This document shows positions 9,873-17,707 of a stretch of 64,000 bases of DNA, one piece after another. This DNA comes from Thiomicrospira sp. XS5 (lineage in GTDB: Bacteria; Pseudomonadota; Gammaproteobacteria; Thiomicrospirales; Thiomicrospiraceae): contig NZ_LQBO01000001.1 of assembly GCF_001507555.1 (NCBI RefSeq), forward strand, positions 372,001-436,000, written 5' to 3'. Within the stretch, counting starts at the first letter, position 1. Each line of letters starts with the position of its first letter. Made by a program: the position numbers and the translations under genes. The notes below the pieces were generated by a model. The model was not told where the DNA came from. It was given only the letters and a program-made list of their open reading frames with translations, and searched no databases.

Positions 9873-10091
9873 ATGCAAAATCTGACATTCAAATCGATTC
9901 TTTCCTGGGCACTGATCGCCCTCTCGATTATCTTCATCCTGCAAAACCTAGTGACGGTGGAAGTCAAATTCCTGATGTGGAGCCTCAGTGTGCCGCGCGC
10001 CGTTCTCGTAGCGGTGATGATTGGCATCGGTTTCGTCATCGGCTGGTTTTTTTCACAACATCATCATCAAAAAGACACGGAATCGTCTTAA
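9873..10091 (+). CDS. Small LapA-like (DUF1049) inner-membrane protein
   Basis: A 72-residue protein with two hydrophobic helices (SWALIALSIIFILQNLV and VLVAVMIGIGFVIGWFF) separated by a short turn, and a His/Lys-rich tail. Size and the FILQN...VxxxFLxW pattern fit the LapA/DUF1049 family, membrane proteins linked to envelope or lipopolysaccharide assembly. GAGGAGG lies 8 bp upstream of the ATG, a very strong ribosome binding site. It is probably cotranscribed with the metallo-hydrolase. Confidence 0.75.
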   Translation: MQNLTFKSILSWALIALSIIFILQNLVTVEVKFLMWSLSVPRAVLVAVMIGIGFVIGWFFSQHHHQKDTESS

Positions 10092-10155
10092 AAGGTGGCT
10101 AGAATTTTCAGAATTTAATTTGAAAACAGGCCGCCCGATGGAACAAGGATACGAT

Positions 10156-10872
10156 ATGGTTCGCTTCACCCCCGAAATGCTCGAACACCACCTGACGAAA
10201 GAACACTTCAGCCACCGCATGGGTTGGCTGCGAGCCGCCGTCCTCGGTGCCAATGACGGGATTATTTCCGTGGTCAGTTTGCTGGTGGGGGTCATCGCTT
10301 CCGGGGCGGATAAAGAAAGCATTTTACTGGTCGCGGTGGCCGCTCTGGTGGCCGGTGCGCTGTCGATGGCCGCCGGGGAATACGTCTCGGTCAGCTCGCA
10401 GGCCGATACCGAAAAGGCCGACCTGGAAAAAGAGCGCATCATGCTGGAAGAAAACTGGGAAGTCGAACACGCCGAACTGGCGCTGATTTACCGCCAACGC
10501 GGCGTCAGTGACGCCACCGCCATGCAGGTCGCCAAAGAATTGATGGCACACGACGCGCTCGGCGCGCACGCCAAAGACGAACTCGGGCTGTCGGAAATCC
10601 ACACCGCTCGCCCGATGCAAGCGGCATTGGCTTCCGCCGCTTCTTTTGTCTCCGGTGCCGCCATTCCGGTATTATTGGTGGCCCTCCTGCCGATGGAAAA
10701 CCTCGGCCTGATTATTGCCGCTTGTTCGCTGGCACTCTTAGCCGTTCTGGGAGCCATTGCCGCCAAAACCGGCGGTGCGCCCATGCTGAAAGGCGCCATG
10801 CGCATGACCACCTGGGGCTTTCTGGCGATGGCGCTCACCACCTATGTCGGCCTGATGTTCGATATCCATTAA
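10156..10872 (+). CDS. VIT/CCC1-family metal transporter
   Basis: The start at 10156 is chosen because AAGGA lies 6 bp before it; an ATG at 10138 has no such site and a longer frame overlaps the LapA-like gene. The 238-residue protein has HFSHRMGWLRAAVLGANDGIISV, the hallmark of VIT1/CCC1 transporters, then a soluble Glu-rich segment (EKADLEKERIMLEENWEVEHAEL) that binds metal in homologues, and three further helices. Family members move Fe(II) or Mn(II) across membranes. A variant palindrome (CCAGGCCGGG) follows the stop. Confidence 0.88.
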   Translation: MVRFTPEMLEHHLTKEHFSHRMGWLRAAVLGANDGIISVVSLLVGVIASGADKESILLVAVAALVAGALSMAAGEYVSVSSQADTEKADLEKERIMLEENWEVEHAELALIYRQRGVSDATAMQVAKELMAHDALGAHAKDELGLSEIHTARPMQAALASAASFVSGAAIPVLLVALLPMENLGLIIAACSLALLAVLGAIAAKTGGAPMLKGAMRMTTWGFLAMALTTYVGLMFDIH

Positions 10873-10883
10873 ACCGATAACGC

Positions 10884-10893
10884 CCAGGCCGGG
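10884..10893. repeat. Variant of the palindrome (CCAGGCCGGG)
   Basis: One base differs from CCAGGCCTGG. The flanks (taacgc on the left, tgattttta on the right) keep the A-rich/T-rich polarity seen around exact copies. It sits just after the VIT-family gene. Confidence 0.6.
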
Positions 10894-10928
10894 TGATTTT
10901 TAACCTTTAGAGACCCTTTCACGAAACC

Positions 10929-12245
10929 ATGTCACAACACGACAAATCCCGGCTCGACAAAGCCTACGACCTCATCAACAACGAAGAAGACGCCCGCGTC
11001 TGTAAAGACATCCCCGATGCGGCCTGCCACCACCAACCGAAAAATTTCTTCGCGTACCTTATCGCTAATTTTCTCGGCAAAATCGCCGACGAGCTCGCCA
11101 GTGCCAAACTGACCTTGCCTTGGTTGTTGGGCGCTTTAGGCACCCCGGCGGTGTTCACCGGCTTTCTGGTACCGATTCGCGAGGCCGGTGTCTTGTTGCC
11201 GCAACTGTTCGTGGCCGCGGCCGTGCGCCATCTGCCGGTACGCAAAGGCGTTTGGTTATTGGGGGCGGCTTTATCGGCCATCGCACTCGCCGTCATGGCG
11301 TTGACCGCAGGCTGGGTCAGCGGTGTCGCGGCCGGTTGGGCCATTATTGTATCGCTGGTGGTGTTCAGTCTGGCGCGCGGGCTCTGCTCCGTTTCCGCCA
11401 AAGACGTCTTGGGCAAAACCATTTCCAAAGGGCGGCGCGGTAACCTGATGGGTATCAGCTCCGGCATTGCTGGGGTCGCGACCTTAGGCGTTGGGGTCTA
11501 TATCGAGTTTTTCAGCCAAAATCCCTCATCGGATTTATTGGCGGGGCTGTTATGGATCGGCGCCATTCTCTGGGCCATTGCTTTTGTCGTGTTCGCGCAG
11601 ATTGAAGAGCAACCCGGCGCGACCGAAGGCGGCGGCAATGCATTCGCCACGGCGTTTAAAAGCTTCGCGTTGTTGAAAACCGACCGACCTTTCCGCCAAT
11701 ACGTCATCGGCCGGGCCTTATTGCTGAGCACGGCACTCGCGCCGCCGTTTTATGTGTTATTGGCCCAGCAATACAGCGAAAACGACCTCAGCGGTTTGGG
11801 GATGTTGATTATCGCCAGCGGCATCGCCGGTGCCATCAGCGCGCCGGTATGGGGAAAAATGGGCGACCGTTCGAGTCGTCTGGTGATGATTCTGGCCTCG
11901 TTGGCAGCTGGGGTATTGGGGATTGTACTGTTCGCGCTGGCGGAAAGCAGCAGCCCGTGGCTGTCGAACCCGTTGGTGCATGCCGGTTTCTTCTTGCTGT
12001 TGACGGTGTTTCACAGCGGCGTACGGTTGGGGCGTAAAGTCTATCTGGTGGATTTGGCCAATGCCGACAATCGTGCCACTTACGTCGCCTTGAGCAATAC
12101 GGTCATCGGCCTGACGATGCTGGCGGGCGGGGCCATCGGTTTATTGGCCGATATCCTGTCGATTCAGGTGGTGATTCTAGTATTAAGCGTCATCGCCGTG
12201 CTGGCGGCTATTTGGGTGGTGCGTTTACCGGAGGTCAGTGAATAA
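10929..12245 (+). CDS. MFS transporter
   Basis: A 438-residue membrane protein with roughly 12 hydrophobic segments. A hydrophilic N-terminal tail (about 35 residues) precedes the first helix. The cytoplasmic loop after helix 6 (FAQIEEQPGATEGGG) and GKMGDRSSR in the second half resemble major facilitator loop motifs. No specific substrate class is recognisable. It is a single gene, preceded by the VIT-like gene and followed by a 164-bp gap. Confidence 0.8.
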   Translation: MSQHDKSRLDKAYDLINNEEDARVCKDIPDAACHHQPKNFFAYLIANFLGKIADELASAKLTLPWLLGALGTPAVFTGFLVPIREAGVLLPQLFVAAAVRHLPVRKGVWLLGAALSAIALAVMALTAGWVSGVAAGWAIIVSLVVFSLARGLCSVSAKDVLGKTISKGRRGNLMGISSGIAGVATLGVGVYIEFFSQNPSSDLLAGLLWIGAILWAIAFVVFAQIEEQPGATEGGGNAFATAFKSFALLKTDRPFRQYVIGRALLLSTALAPPFYVLLAQQYSENDLSGLGMLIIASGIAGAISAPVWGKMGDRSSRLVMILASLAAGVLGIVLFALAESSSPWLSNPLVHAGFFLLLTVFHSGVRLGRKVYLVDLANADNRATYVALSNTVIGLTMLAGGAIGLLADILSIQVVILVLSVIAVLAAIWVVRLPEVSE

Positions 12246-12344
12246 CCCCTTCGGGCGCTTTACATAACACGTAAAAACACTTAAGAAATATTGAATAAAG
12301 TGTGACTCATTCTCATTTAAAGTATTTTTTATGACTGGATTAAC

Positions 12345-12358
12345 TTAATCTATATCAA
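12345..12358 (+). promoter_or_regulatory. FNR/CRP-superfamily-like operator (TTAAT-N4-ATCAA)
   Basis: The sequence TTAATCTATATCAA matches the FNR consensus TTGAT-N4-ATCAA at 9 of 10 fixed positions. It lies about 52 bp before the start of the 12410 membrane-protein gene, a plausible activating position. The matching regulator is not in this window. Confidence 0.4.
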
Positions 12359-12409
12359 GTTTTAATCGGTTTATTCAGTCCTTTAAATCTTACTTTAGGA
12401 GTCACCTTT

Positions 12410-13636
12410 ATGTCTTCGCTTCATCTGCAAAAATGGCATCCGCGCCACTGGCTACTGCCTTTGACCCTTGGCGGCCTGGCGATTATGGCCATGTTCATTC
12501 TCAAAACCTATGTCCCGCACCCGGGTGCCATGTTGCCCGATTACGCGCAACTTTACAGTTATGCTCAAACGCAAGGCGCCATCGGTTATTTACTGCTACT
12601 GGATTGGACACTCTTCTGGGCGCTGTTCATTACCACCAGTCTGCTGATTCCATTGTTTTTGTTTAAATCCGTGCAATTTTTACGCGCCGGCGCACACCAA
12701 TTGTCCGACAAAAACGTCATGGAAACCGCCGGCTGGTTTGGATTGCCCTTATCACTGGCGATGTATATGAATGTCGGTGCTTTCGGTGCGGTGATGTTTT
12801 TCGGACTGAATACCAAGCAGGATGACATTCTCTGGCCGTTTTGGCTGGGCTTGGATTTGGTGATTGCACTGATGGCATTTGGGCAATACGTTTGGTATCG
12901 TCAGATTCGTCGGTCGGCCGATAACCCTGAACAATATTCGATGGTGGTGCCGTTTGCCATCGGTTTTATGGGCTTAAACCTGGCCGGGCCGGGGGCTTTT
13001 ACCGAAAATGCCACCGTCGCTACCCTTTCCATGGGCGCGTCTTTAACCTTTTTAGCGCTGTCCGTTTACAGCTTTTTCAGCAAATTACCGGCTTTGAAGC
13101 ACGCTTTTCAACACCTTTGGATGCGCCCGCAAGATGAACAAACCCGTACACGCGTCTGGGGTCACCAAATCAACCTGGCCACCGCCATTACGGCCGTCAA
13201 TGTTTGGCAAATCATCCTGCTTCGAAATTACTTGAACTACGGCCATAATTTCGGTGAATTTTCCATTGCTTTCAAAAACAGCTTAACTTGGGGAATGGGT
13301 ATTATCCTACCATTGGTCGCTATCACTTTATTAGCCTTATGGCGCTCCGGATTCTTCAATCACCTTTTGACGGCGTCTAAAAACTATCTGTTTTCGCTGG
13401 GGCAAATTTGTATGTTGGTTTCCAGTTATGTGATGACGGCGATGTTTACCGGCACGGCGGCTAAAGCCGGCATTATTACGAAATACGGACTGGTATGGAA
13501 TGTCGCCTGGGTGCTGGAGTTGTTCTTGGCGACCCTGACACTGATAGGCGTTGGATTACTGTTGTATCGAATGGTGTTGCTCAACAACATTCAATCCTGG
13601 CAAACCGAAGAAGTTTCTCAGGCGCTCAAACCGTAA
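12410..13636 (+). CDS. Polytopic membrane protein of unrecognised family
   Basis: The 408-residue protein has about ten hydrophobic helices and a short hydrophilic C-terminus. The ATG at 12410 is preceded by AGGAGT 8 bp upstream. Conserved-looking features are several membrane-border histidines (HPRHW, PHPGAM, RVWGHQINLATAI) and a Gly/Pro-rich MGLNLAGPGAF segment. I do not recognise the family and assign no function. The 164-bp gap upstream contains an FNR-like site, so oxygen or nitric-oxide control is possible. The gene converges with the DTW-domain gene across 30 bp. Confidence 0.75.
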   Translation: MSSLHLQKWHPRHWLLPLTLGGLAIMAMFILKTYVPHPGAMLPDYAQLYSYAQTQGAIGYLLLLDWTLFWALFITTSLLIPLFLFKSVQFLRAGAHQLSDKNVMETAGWFGLPLSLAMYMNVGAFGAVMFFGLNTKQDDILWPFWLGLDLVIALMAFGQYVWYRQIRRSADNPEQYSMVVPFAIGFMGLNLAGPGAFTENATVATLSMGASLTFLALSVYSFFSKLPALKHAFQHLWMRPQDEQTRTRVWGHQINLATAITAVNVWQIILLRNYLNYGHNFGEFSIAFKNSLTWGMGIILPLVAITLLALWRSGFFNHLLTASKNYLFSLGQICMLVSSYVMTAMFTGTAAKAGIITKYGLVWNVAWVLELFLATLTLIGVGLLLYRMVLLNNIQSWQTEEVSQALKP

Positions 13637-13666
13637 TTTCAACGAAAACGAACACTAGGTCAGCTT

Positions 13667-14311
13667 TTAGCCAGGCCTGGTGGAATCGTCACGTCCTTTC
13701 GCAAACGCCTGGCGCTGGGCCACAAAATCGGCCAACGCCAGCGATAAGCCGTCGAACCGCGACGGTTCCCCTTCCAGTTCACACAACACCGCATGAATCG
13801 CTTCCAGCGTCGATAAACTCTGGGAATTCGGTGCTTTACGAATGGCATAGGCAGACCGCCATTCGCCGCTCAACTGCAAACGCGGTAAGGCCTGCAACGC
13901 CGGATTGGTTTGCAACAGTTTATAGGCTTTACGCCAGGTACCATCCAACAGCAATACCTGTATTTCGGATACGGGTGTGTCCAGTGTATCGGCGCTGTAC
14001 ACGACCTTTTTCGACACGCTATCAACGCCCTTATCCTCCGGATCGGGAAACAGCAACAGTGTCGGCTTGGCCTGTAACCAGGCCTGAAATGCCGGCAAGG
14101 CATCAACCGATTCCCCCACCCAAATCGGACAGTCCTGCAAACACAAATGCGCCAGACGCGCCGTGCCTTTCGCCTGATGCTGCTCGGACGGATGCTGTAA
14201 AATACCCAGGCCCAAGCGGTGTGCGACCGGACGCACCGAAGCACAAATGCAACTGCGCGACGGTAAGCCGCAACGCGCGCAATAGGTTCTTTTTGCGGAT
14301 GGTATGGTCAA
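13667..14311 (-). CDS. DTW-domain protein, probable tRNA-uridine aminocarboxypropyltransferase
   Basis: The 214-residue protein has an N-terminal zinc-type cysteine set (YCARCGLPSRSCICA), the LGILQHPSE region, and the family signature DGTWRKAYKLL. DTW proteins such as TapT transfer the 3-amino-3-carboxypropyl group of S-adenosylmethionine to uridine in tRNA. The only available start is TTG at 14311, which touches the divergent GNAT start. The last codons (TRPG then stop) are encoded by a CCAGGCCTGG palindrome, so repeat sequence forms the C-terminus. Confidence 0.85.
   Translation of the reverse strand: MTIPSAKRTYCARCGLPSRSCICASVRPVAHRLGLGILQHPSEQHQAKGTARLAHLCLQDCPIWVGESVDALPAFQAWLQAKPTLLLFPDPEDKGVDSVSKKVVYSADTLDTPVSEIQVLLLDGTWRKAYKLLQTNPALQALPRLQLSGEWRSAYAIRKAPNSQSLSTLEAIHAVLCELEGEPSRFDGLSLALADFVAQRQAFAKGRDDSTRPG
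13671..13680. repeat. CCAGGCCTGG palindrome at the 3' end of the DTW gene
   Basis: Exact copy inside the last codons of the minus-strand DTW gene and 35 bp beyond the stop of the convergent membrane-protein gene. Confidence 0.85.
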
Positions 14312-14760
14312 TGTCTTCTCTACTGTGTGTTAAAGCCGATGCGTCGCATCAAGCGCGTCTGAAACATTTTCACAAACAAAACCGGCTCAGCCAGCCCTTA
14401 CAGAATGAGGCCGTCTGGCTAGCCGAACGGGACGGCCGAATCATCGGCGTCGCGCGCTTGGTGCCGGTCGACCCACCCGAAACAACGGAATTTGGCCAGG
14501 CCTGGTGGTTACGCGGCCTGTTCATCTGCCCCAAACACCGCCAGCAAGGCTTTGGCCACCAGCTAATGCATGCTCTGCAAACGGAAACTGACGGCGCGCT
14601 GTATGCCTTCGCGTTGCCGCATCTCGACGCATTTTACCATCGGTTGGACTTCCAGCCCATCACAGCGGCTCAACTGCCGGAATCGCTGCAAAGCCGGCTG
14701 ACCAACTACCAACAAAGCAAATCCGCTTTGCAGGCTTACCGATATCACCGTGAGTCATGA
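14311..14760 (+). CDS. GNAT-family N-acetyltransferase
   Basis: About 149 residues from the ATG at 14311 (an in-frame ATG at 14299 is also possible). The acetyl-CoA binding motif is visible as LRGLFICPKHRQQGFGHQLM (R/Q-x-x-G-x-G/A type), preceded by the GVARLVP strand and followed by YAFALPHLDAFYHRLDFQ. The longer frame back to 13495 is antisense to the DTW gene and rejected. An exact palindrome lies in frame as GQAWW within the catalytic domain (14496-14505). Acceptor substrate unknown. Confidence 0.8.
   Translation: MSSLLCVKADASHQARLKHFHKQNRLSQPLQNEAVWLAERDGRIIGVARLVPVDPPETTEFGQAWWLRGLFICPKHRQQGFGHQLMHALQTETDGALYAFALPHLDAFYHRLDFQPITAAQLPESLQSRLTNYQQSKSALQAYRYHRES
14496..14505. repeat. CCAGGCCTGG palindrome inside the GNAT gene
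   Basis: Exact copy in coding sequence, read in frame as Gln-Ala-Trp (FGQAWWLRG). It is flanked by tggtggtt on the right, as in intergenic copies. Confidence 0.85.
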
Positions 14761-14764
14761 TGGG

Positions 14765-14786
14765 AAACCACCAGGCCTGGTGGTTT
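14765..14786. terminator. Bidirectional terminator built on CCAGGCCTGG
   Basis: A perfect 22-bp inverted repeat with arms AAACCACCAGG/CCTGGTGGTTT followed by more T, lying between the convergent GNAT (+) and PAS/GGDEF/EAL (-) genes. Its symmetry suits termination in both directions. Confidence 0.75.
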
Positions 14787-14809
14787 TTGTGAATGGCTTA
14801 ATCGCCGGG

Positions 14810-17644
14810 TTAAAGCGTCGGGTGGGTTTGCAATAAGGCTTCAAACTCGGAAGCCGGCATAGGGCGGCTCAATAAAAACCCTTGAAAACGGTCAGCGCCG
14901 GAAACCCGTAAGAAATCCAACTGTTCTTCCCGTTCCACACCTTCGGCCACGGCGATGAGGTTGAAGCTTTTTGCCAGCGCCAACATCGCCTCGACAATCG
15001 CCATGTCGTCTTTATCTTCCGGAATGTCGCGAATAAACGACAGATCGATTTTCAGGGTATTTAACGGCATCTGTTTGAGATACGACAATGAGGAATATTC
15101 AATCCCGAAATCATCAATCGCAAAGGCCACTCCGCTGCGGTTAATTTCGTTCAACACCTGCAGGGTCTGCTCCGGTGAATTCATCACAAACCGTTCGATG
15201 ATTTCCAACTCCAACCATTTGGGTTTGCAGTCGGTTTCCTGTAGCACCCGCTGTACGGTGGCACTGAGGTCGTGCTTGGTGATTTGACGACCGGAGACAT
15301 TCACCGCCACCCGGCCGGACTTCAAGCCCATGCGGTGCCATTTGGCATTCTGGAGGCAGGCTTCCCGCAATACCCATTCACCGAGTTCGATAATCAAATC
15401 GCTTTTTTCGGCCTCGGCAATGAACTGACCGGGCAGCAATAAGCCGCGCGTCGGATGTTGCCAACGAATCAAGGCCTCGGACCCGACAATGCGTTTGCCT
15501 TCACACTCGTATTTGGGTTGGTAATACACCTCAAATTCGTTCTTCTGCAGGGCGCGCCGTAACTCCGATTCGAGTTGAATGTGCTGGAAAGCGATTTTCG
15601 TGAGTTCGTCGGTGTAAAAGGCGTAAGTGTTGCGGTCATTATCCTTAGCGCGATACATGGCGGCATCGGCGTTGCGTAATAAGATATCGGAAGTTTCGCC
15701 GTTATCGGGGTAAATGCTGATACCGATACTGGCACCGATGTATAACTTGTGGCTTTCCACCAAAAACGGTTGCTCTAACGCTTTCAACACCTTTTGCGCC
15801 ACGATGCGTGCATCTTCTGGGTGCTTCAAATCCCGGATCAACAGCGCAAATTCATCGCCCCCTAAACGGGCAATGGTGTCGGATTTTCGGCCAGTGGTTT
15901 GCAGTTGTTTACCCGCCAGGCCCAACACCTGATCACCCACTTGATGGCCTAGCGAGTCATTGATTTGCTTGAAGTGATCCAAATCGATGAACAAAATCGC
16001 CAGTTTTTCCTGATGGCGCTCACTGTGAGCGACGGCCTGATCCAGCAGGCTGGTAAACAGGTGGCGGTTCGCCAGACCGGTCAAATCGTCGTGATGCGCC
16101 AAATAATAAAGCTTTTCTTCGGCTTTTTTGCGGGCGGTAATGTCACGGCTGACTCCGACCAAACCGTACACATTGCCATCTTCGCCGTAAAACGGCGTTT
16201 TCAAGGTATCCACCAACACTTCTTTACCATCCGGGTAGGTCAGCCATTCTTCGTTTTGACGGGCCTTTCCACTGTCGAACATGGCATAGTCCTGCTGGCG
16301 GAAAAAGTCAGCCACCTCCCAATCGAACAAGTCGTAATCGGTTTTTCCGACAATATCCGCCTCTACTTTACCGGTAAAGCGTTCAAACGCCGGGTTACAA
16401 CCTTGATAAACCCCCATCGCATCCTTGATAAAAATCAAATCACTGGTGGCATTAATCACCGAGCGCAACAGGGTTTTCTGTTTTTCCAAAGCCTGTTGTG
16501 CTCTATATTGACTGGTAATGTCTTGCAAGGTGCCCACAATGCGGGCTGGCGAATGATCGTCTGCATAACGGGTAATGGCGCGCTGCTCAATATAACGGCT
16601 TTCACCCGATGGGCGCACAATACGATAAACAAACACTTGCTCTTCATCCGACGCCAGCGTCTGTTCAAATCCGACTTCAATCGCTTTTCGATCTTCCTCA
16701 TGCACCAGCGCAATGAAATCTTCGTAAACCACCTCCATACCCGGCGACAACCCGAGAATCGCATAACAACCGTCCGACAGGATGACTTTTTCCGACGCGA
16801 TTTCATATTCCCAGGAACCAATTTGTGCGATGCTTTCCGCCTCTTTCAACAACGCCTGTTTTTCCACCAATTGCTGCTTGGCCATGTGGTAAGCGGTGAT
16901 GTCCTGCACGGTGCCGGTCGACATCAAAGCCCGGCCGTCCGTATCAAAGTCCGACTCCCCTTCTTCAAGCACATGCTTGATGCGGCCATCCGGCATCAGT
17001 AAACGATGCTCGACTTGATAAGGCTCACGGCTCTCCAAGGAATGAGAATAAGCATGACTGACCGCTTCCCGATCAGCCGGATGAACGCATTCCAAAAACA
17101 ATTCGTAGGACGGCTGGTGCTGCGCCGGATCCAGTTCGAAAATGTGATAGACTTCTTGAGACCAATACAAGTCCTGGGTACCGAGATGCAACTCCCAGCT
17201 ACCGACCTTCGCCATATTTTCCGCGCGCTGAAAGCGTTGAGTCTGCAACTCCAGTTGCTGCAATGTGTGTTTATACGCGGTGATGTCGGTGGCCAAACCG
17301 TGGACGGCTATAATTTCATTTTGGTCATTACGGACGCCAAACTCCTGGACCTGTAACCAGCGGGTGCCGCCGTCACGGTGATGGATTTCCACGGTGTACA
17401 CCGGTACTTTTCGGCCCGCTAACACAATGGCGATATTCGCATCCACCAAGCTATTTTTAGGGTTGTCGGTCAGAAATTGACTGTAATGAACGAGAAACTG
17501 CTCGGGCGAATAACCGAGCATTTTGGTAATGGAAGGGCTGACATAAATAAAAACACCTTGAGTATCACGTGCGTAGAAAAAACTCTTGTCACCTAAGCAC
17601 TCTTCATACTGTTCAAGCGTTACTTTTTCGCGATAATGGCGCAT
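14810..17644 (-). CDS. Multi-PAS GGDEF-EAL c-di-GMP turnover protein
   Basis: A 944-residue cytoplasmic protein with four PAS/PAC-type sensor segments (about residues 1-510; WLQVQEFG, EHRLLMPDG, QDITSQYRAQ and GVSRDITARKKAEEKLYYLAHHD mark them), a GGDEF domain with intact GGDEF and the RxxD inhibitory site (RKSDTIAR), and an EAL domain. EAL keeps SEALIRW, NVSGRQ, LEIIER, LKIDLSF and EGVE, but loop 6 reads DDFGIEYSSL rather than DDFGTGYSSL, which may weaken phosphodiesterase activity. It starts 63 bp after the chemoreceptor stop, so the two are probably cotranscribed. No membrane helix was seen. Confidence 0.92.
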   Translation of the reverse strand: MRHYREKVTLEQYEECLGDKSFFYARDTQGVFIYVSPSITKMLGYSPEQFLVHYSQFLTDNPKNSLVDANIAIVLAGRKVPVYTVEIHHRDGGTRWLQVQEFGVRNDQNEIIAVHGLATDITAYKHTLQQLELQTQRFQRAENMAKVGSWELHLGTQDLYWSQEVYHIFELDPAQHQPSYELFLECVHPADREAVSHAYSHSLESREPYQVEHRLLMPDGRIKHVLEEGESDFDTDGRALMSTGTVQDITAYHMAKQQLVEKQALLKEAESIAQIGSWEYEIASEKVILSDGCYAILGLSPGMEVVYEDFIALVHEEDRKAIEVGFEQTLASDEEQVFVYRIVRPSGESRYIEQRAITRYADDHSPARIVGTLQDITSQYRAQQALEKQKTLLRSVINATSDLIFIKDAMGVYQGCNPAFERFTGKVEADIVGKTDYDLFDWEVADFFRQQDYAMFDSGKARQNEEWLTYPDGKEVLVDTLKTPFYGEDGNVYGLVGVSRDITARKKAEEKLYYLAHHDDLTGLANRHLFTSLLDQAVAHSERHQEKLAILFIDLDHFKQINDSLGHQVGDQVLGLAGKQLQTTGRKSDTIARLGGDEFALLIRDLKHPEDARIVAQKVLKALEQPFLVESHKLYIGASIGISIYPDNGETSDILLRNADAAMYRAKDNDRNTYAFYTDELTKIAFQHIQLESELRRALQKNEFEVYYQPKYECEGKRIVGSEALIRWQHPTRGLLLPGQFIAEAEKSDLIIELGEWVLREACLQNAKWHRMGLKSGRVAVNVSGRQITKHDLSATVQRVLQETDCKPKWLELEIIERFVMNSPEQTLQVLNEINRSGVAFAIDDFGIEYSSLSYLKQMPLNTLKIDLSFIRDIPEDKDDMAIVEAMLALAKSFNLIAVAEGVEREEQLDFLRVSGADRFQGFLLSRPMPASEFEALLQTHPTL

Positions 17645-17707
17645 TTAACGGACCTTATAGTGCCCAAACAAGTGACGCAAGTGGGCACAAATCATGTTCG
17701 GGAAGCG

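Noticed and set aside
15965-17002. A 345-codon plus-strand open frame inside the PAS/GGDEF/EAL gene
   Set aside because: It is fully antisense to a protein with clear domains, shows no coherent motifs of its own, and arises from codon bias of the real gene.
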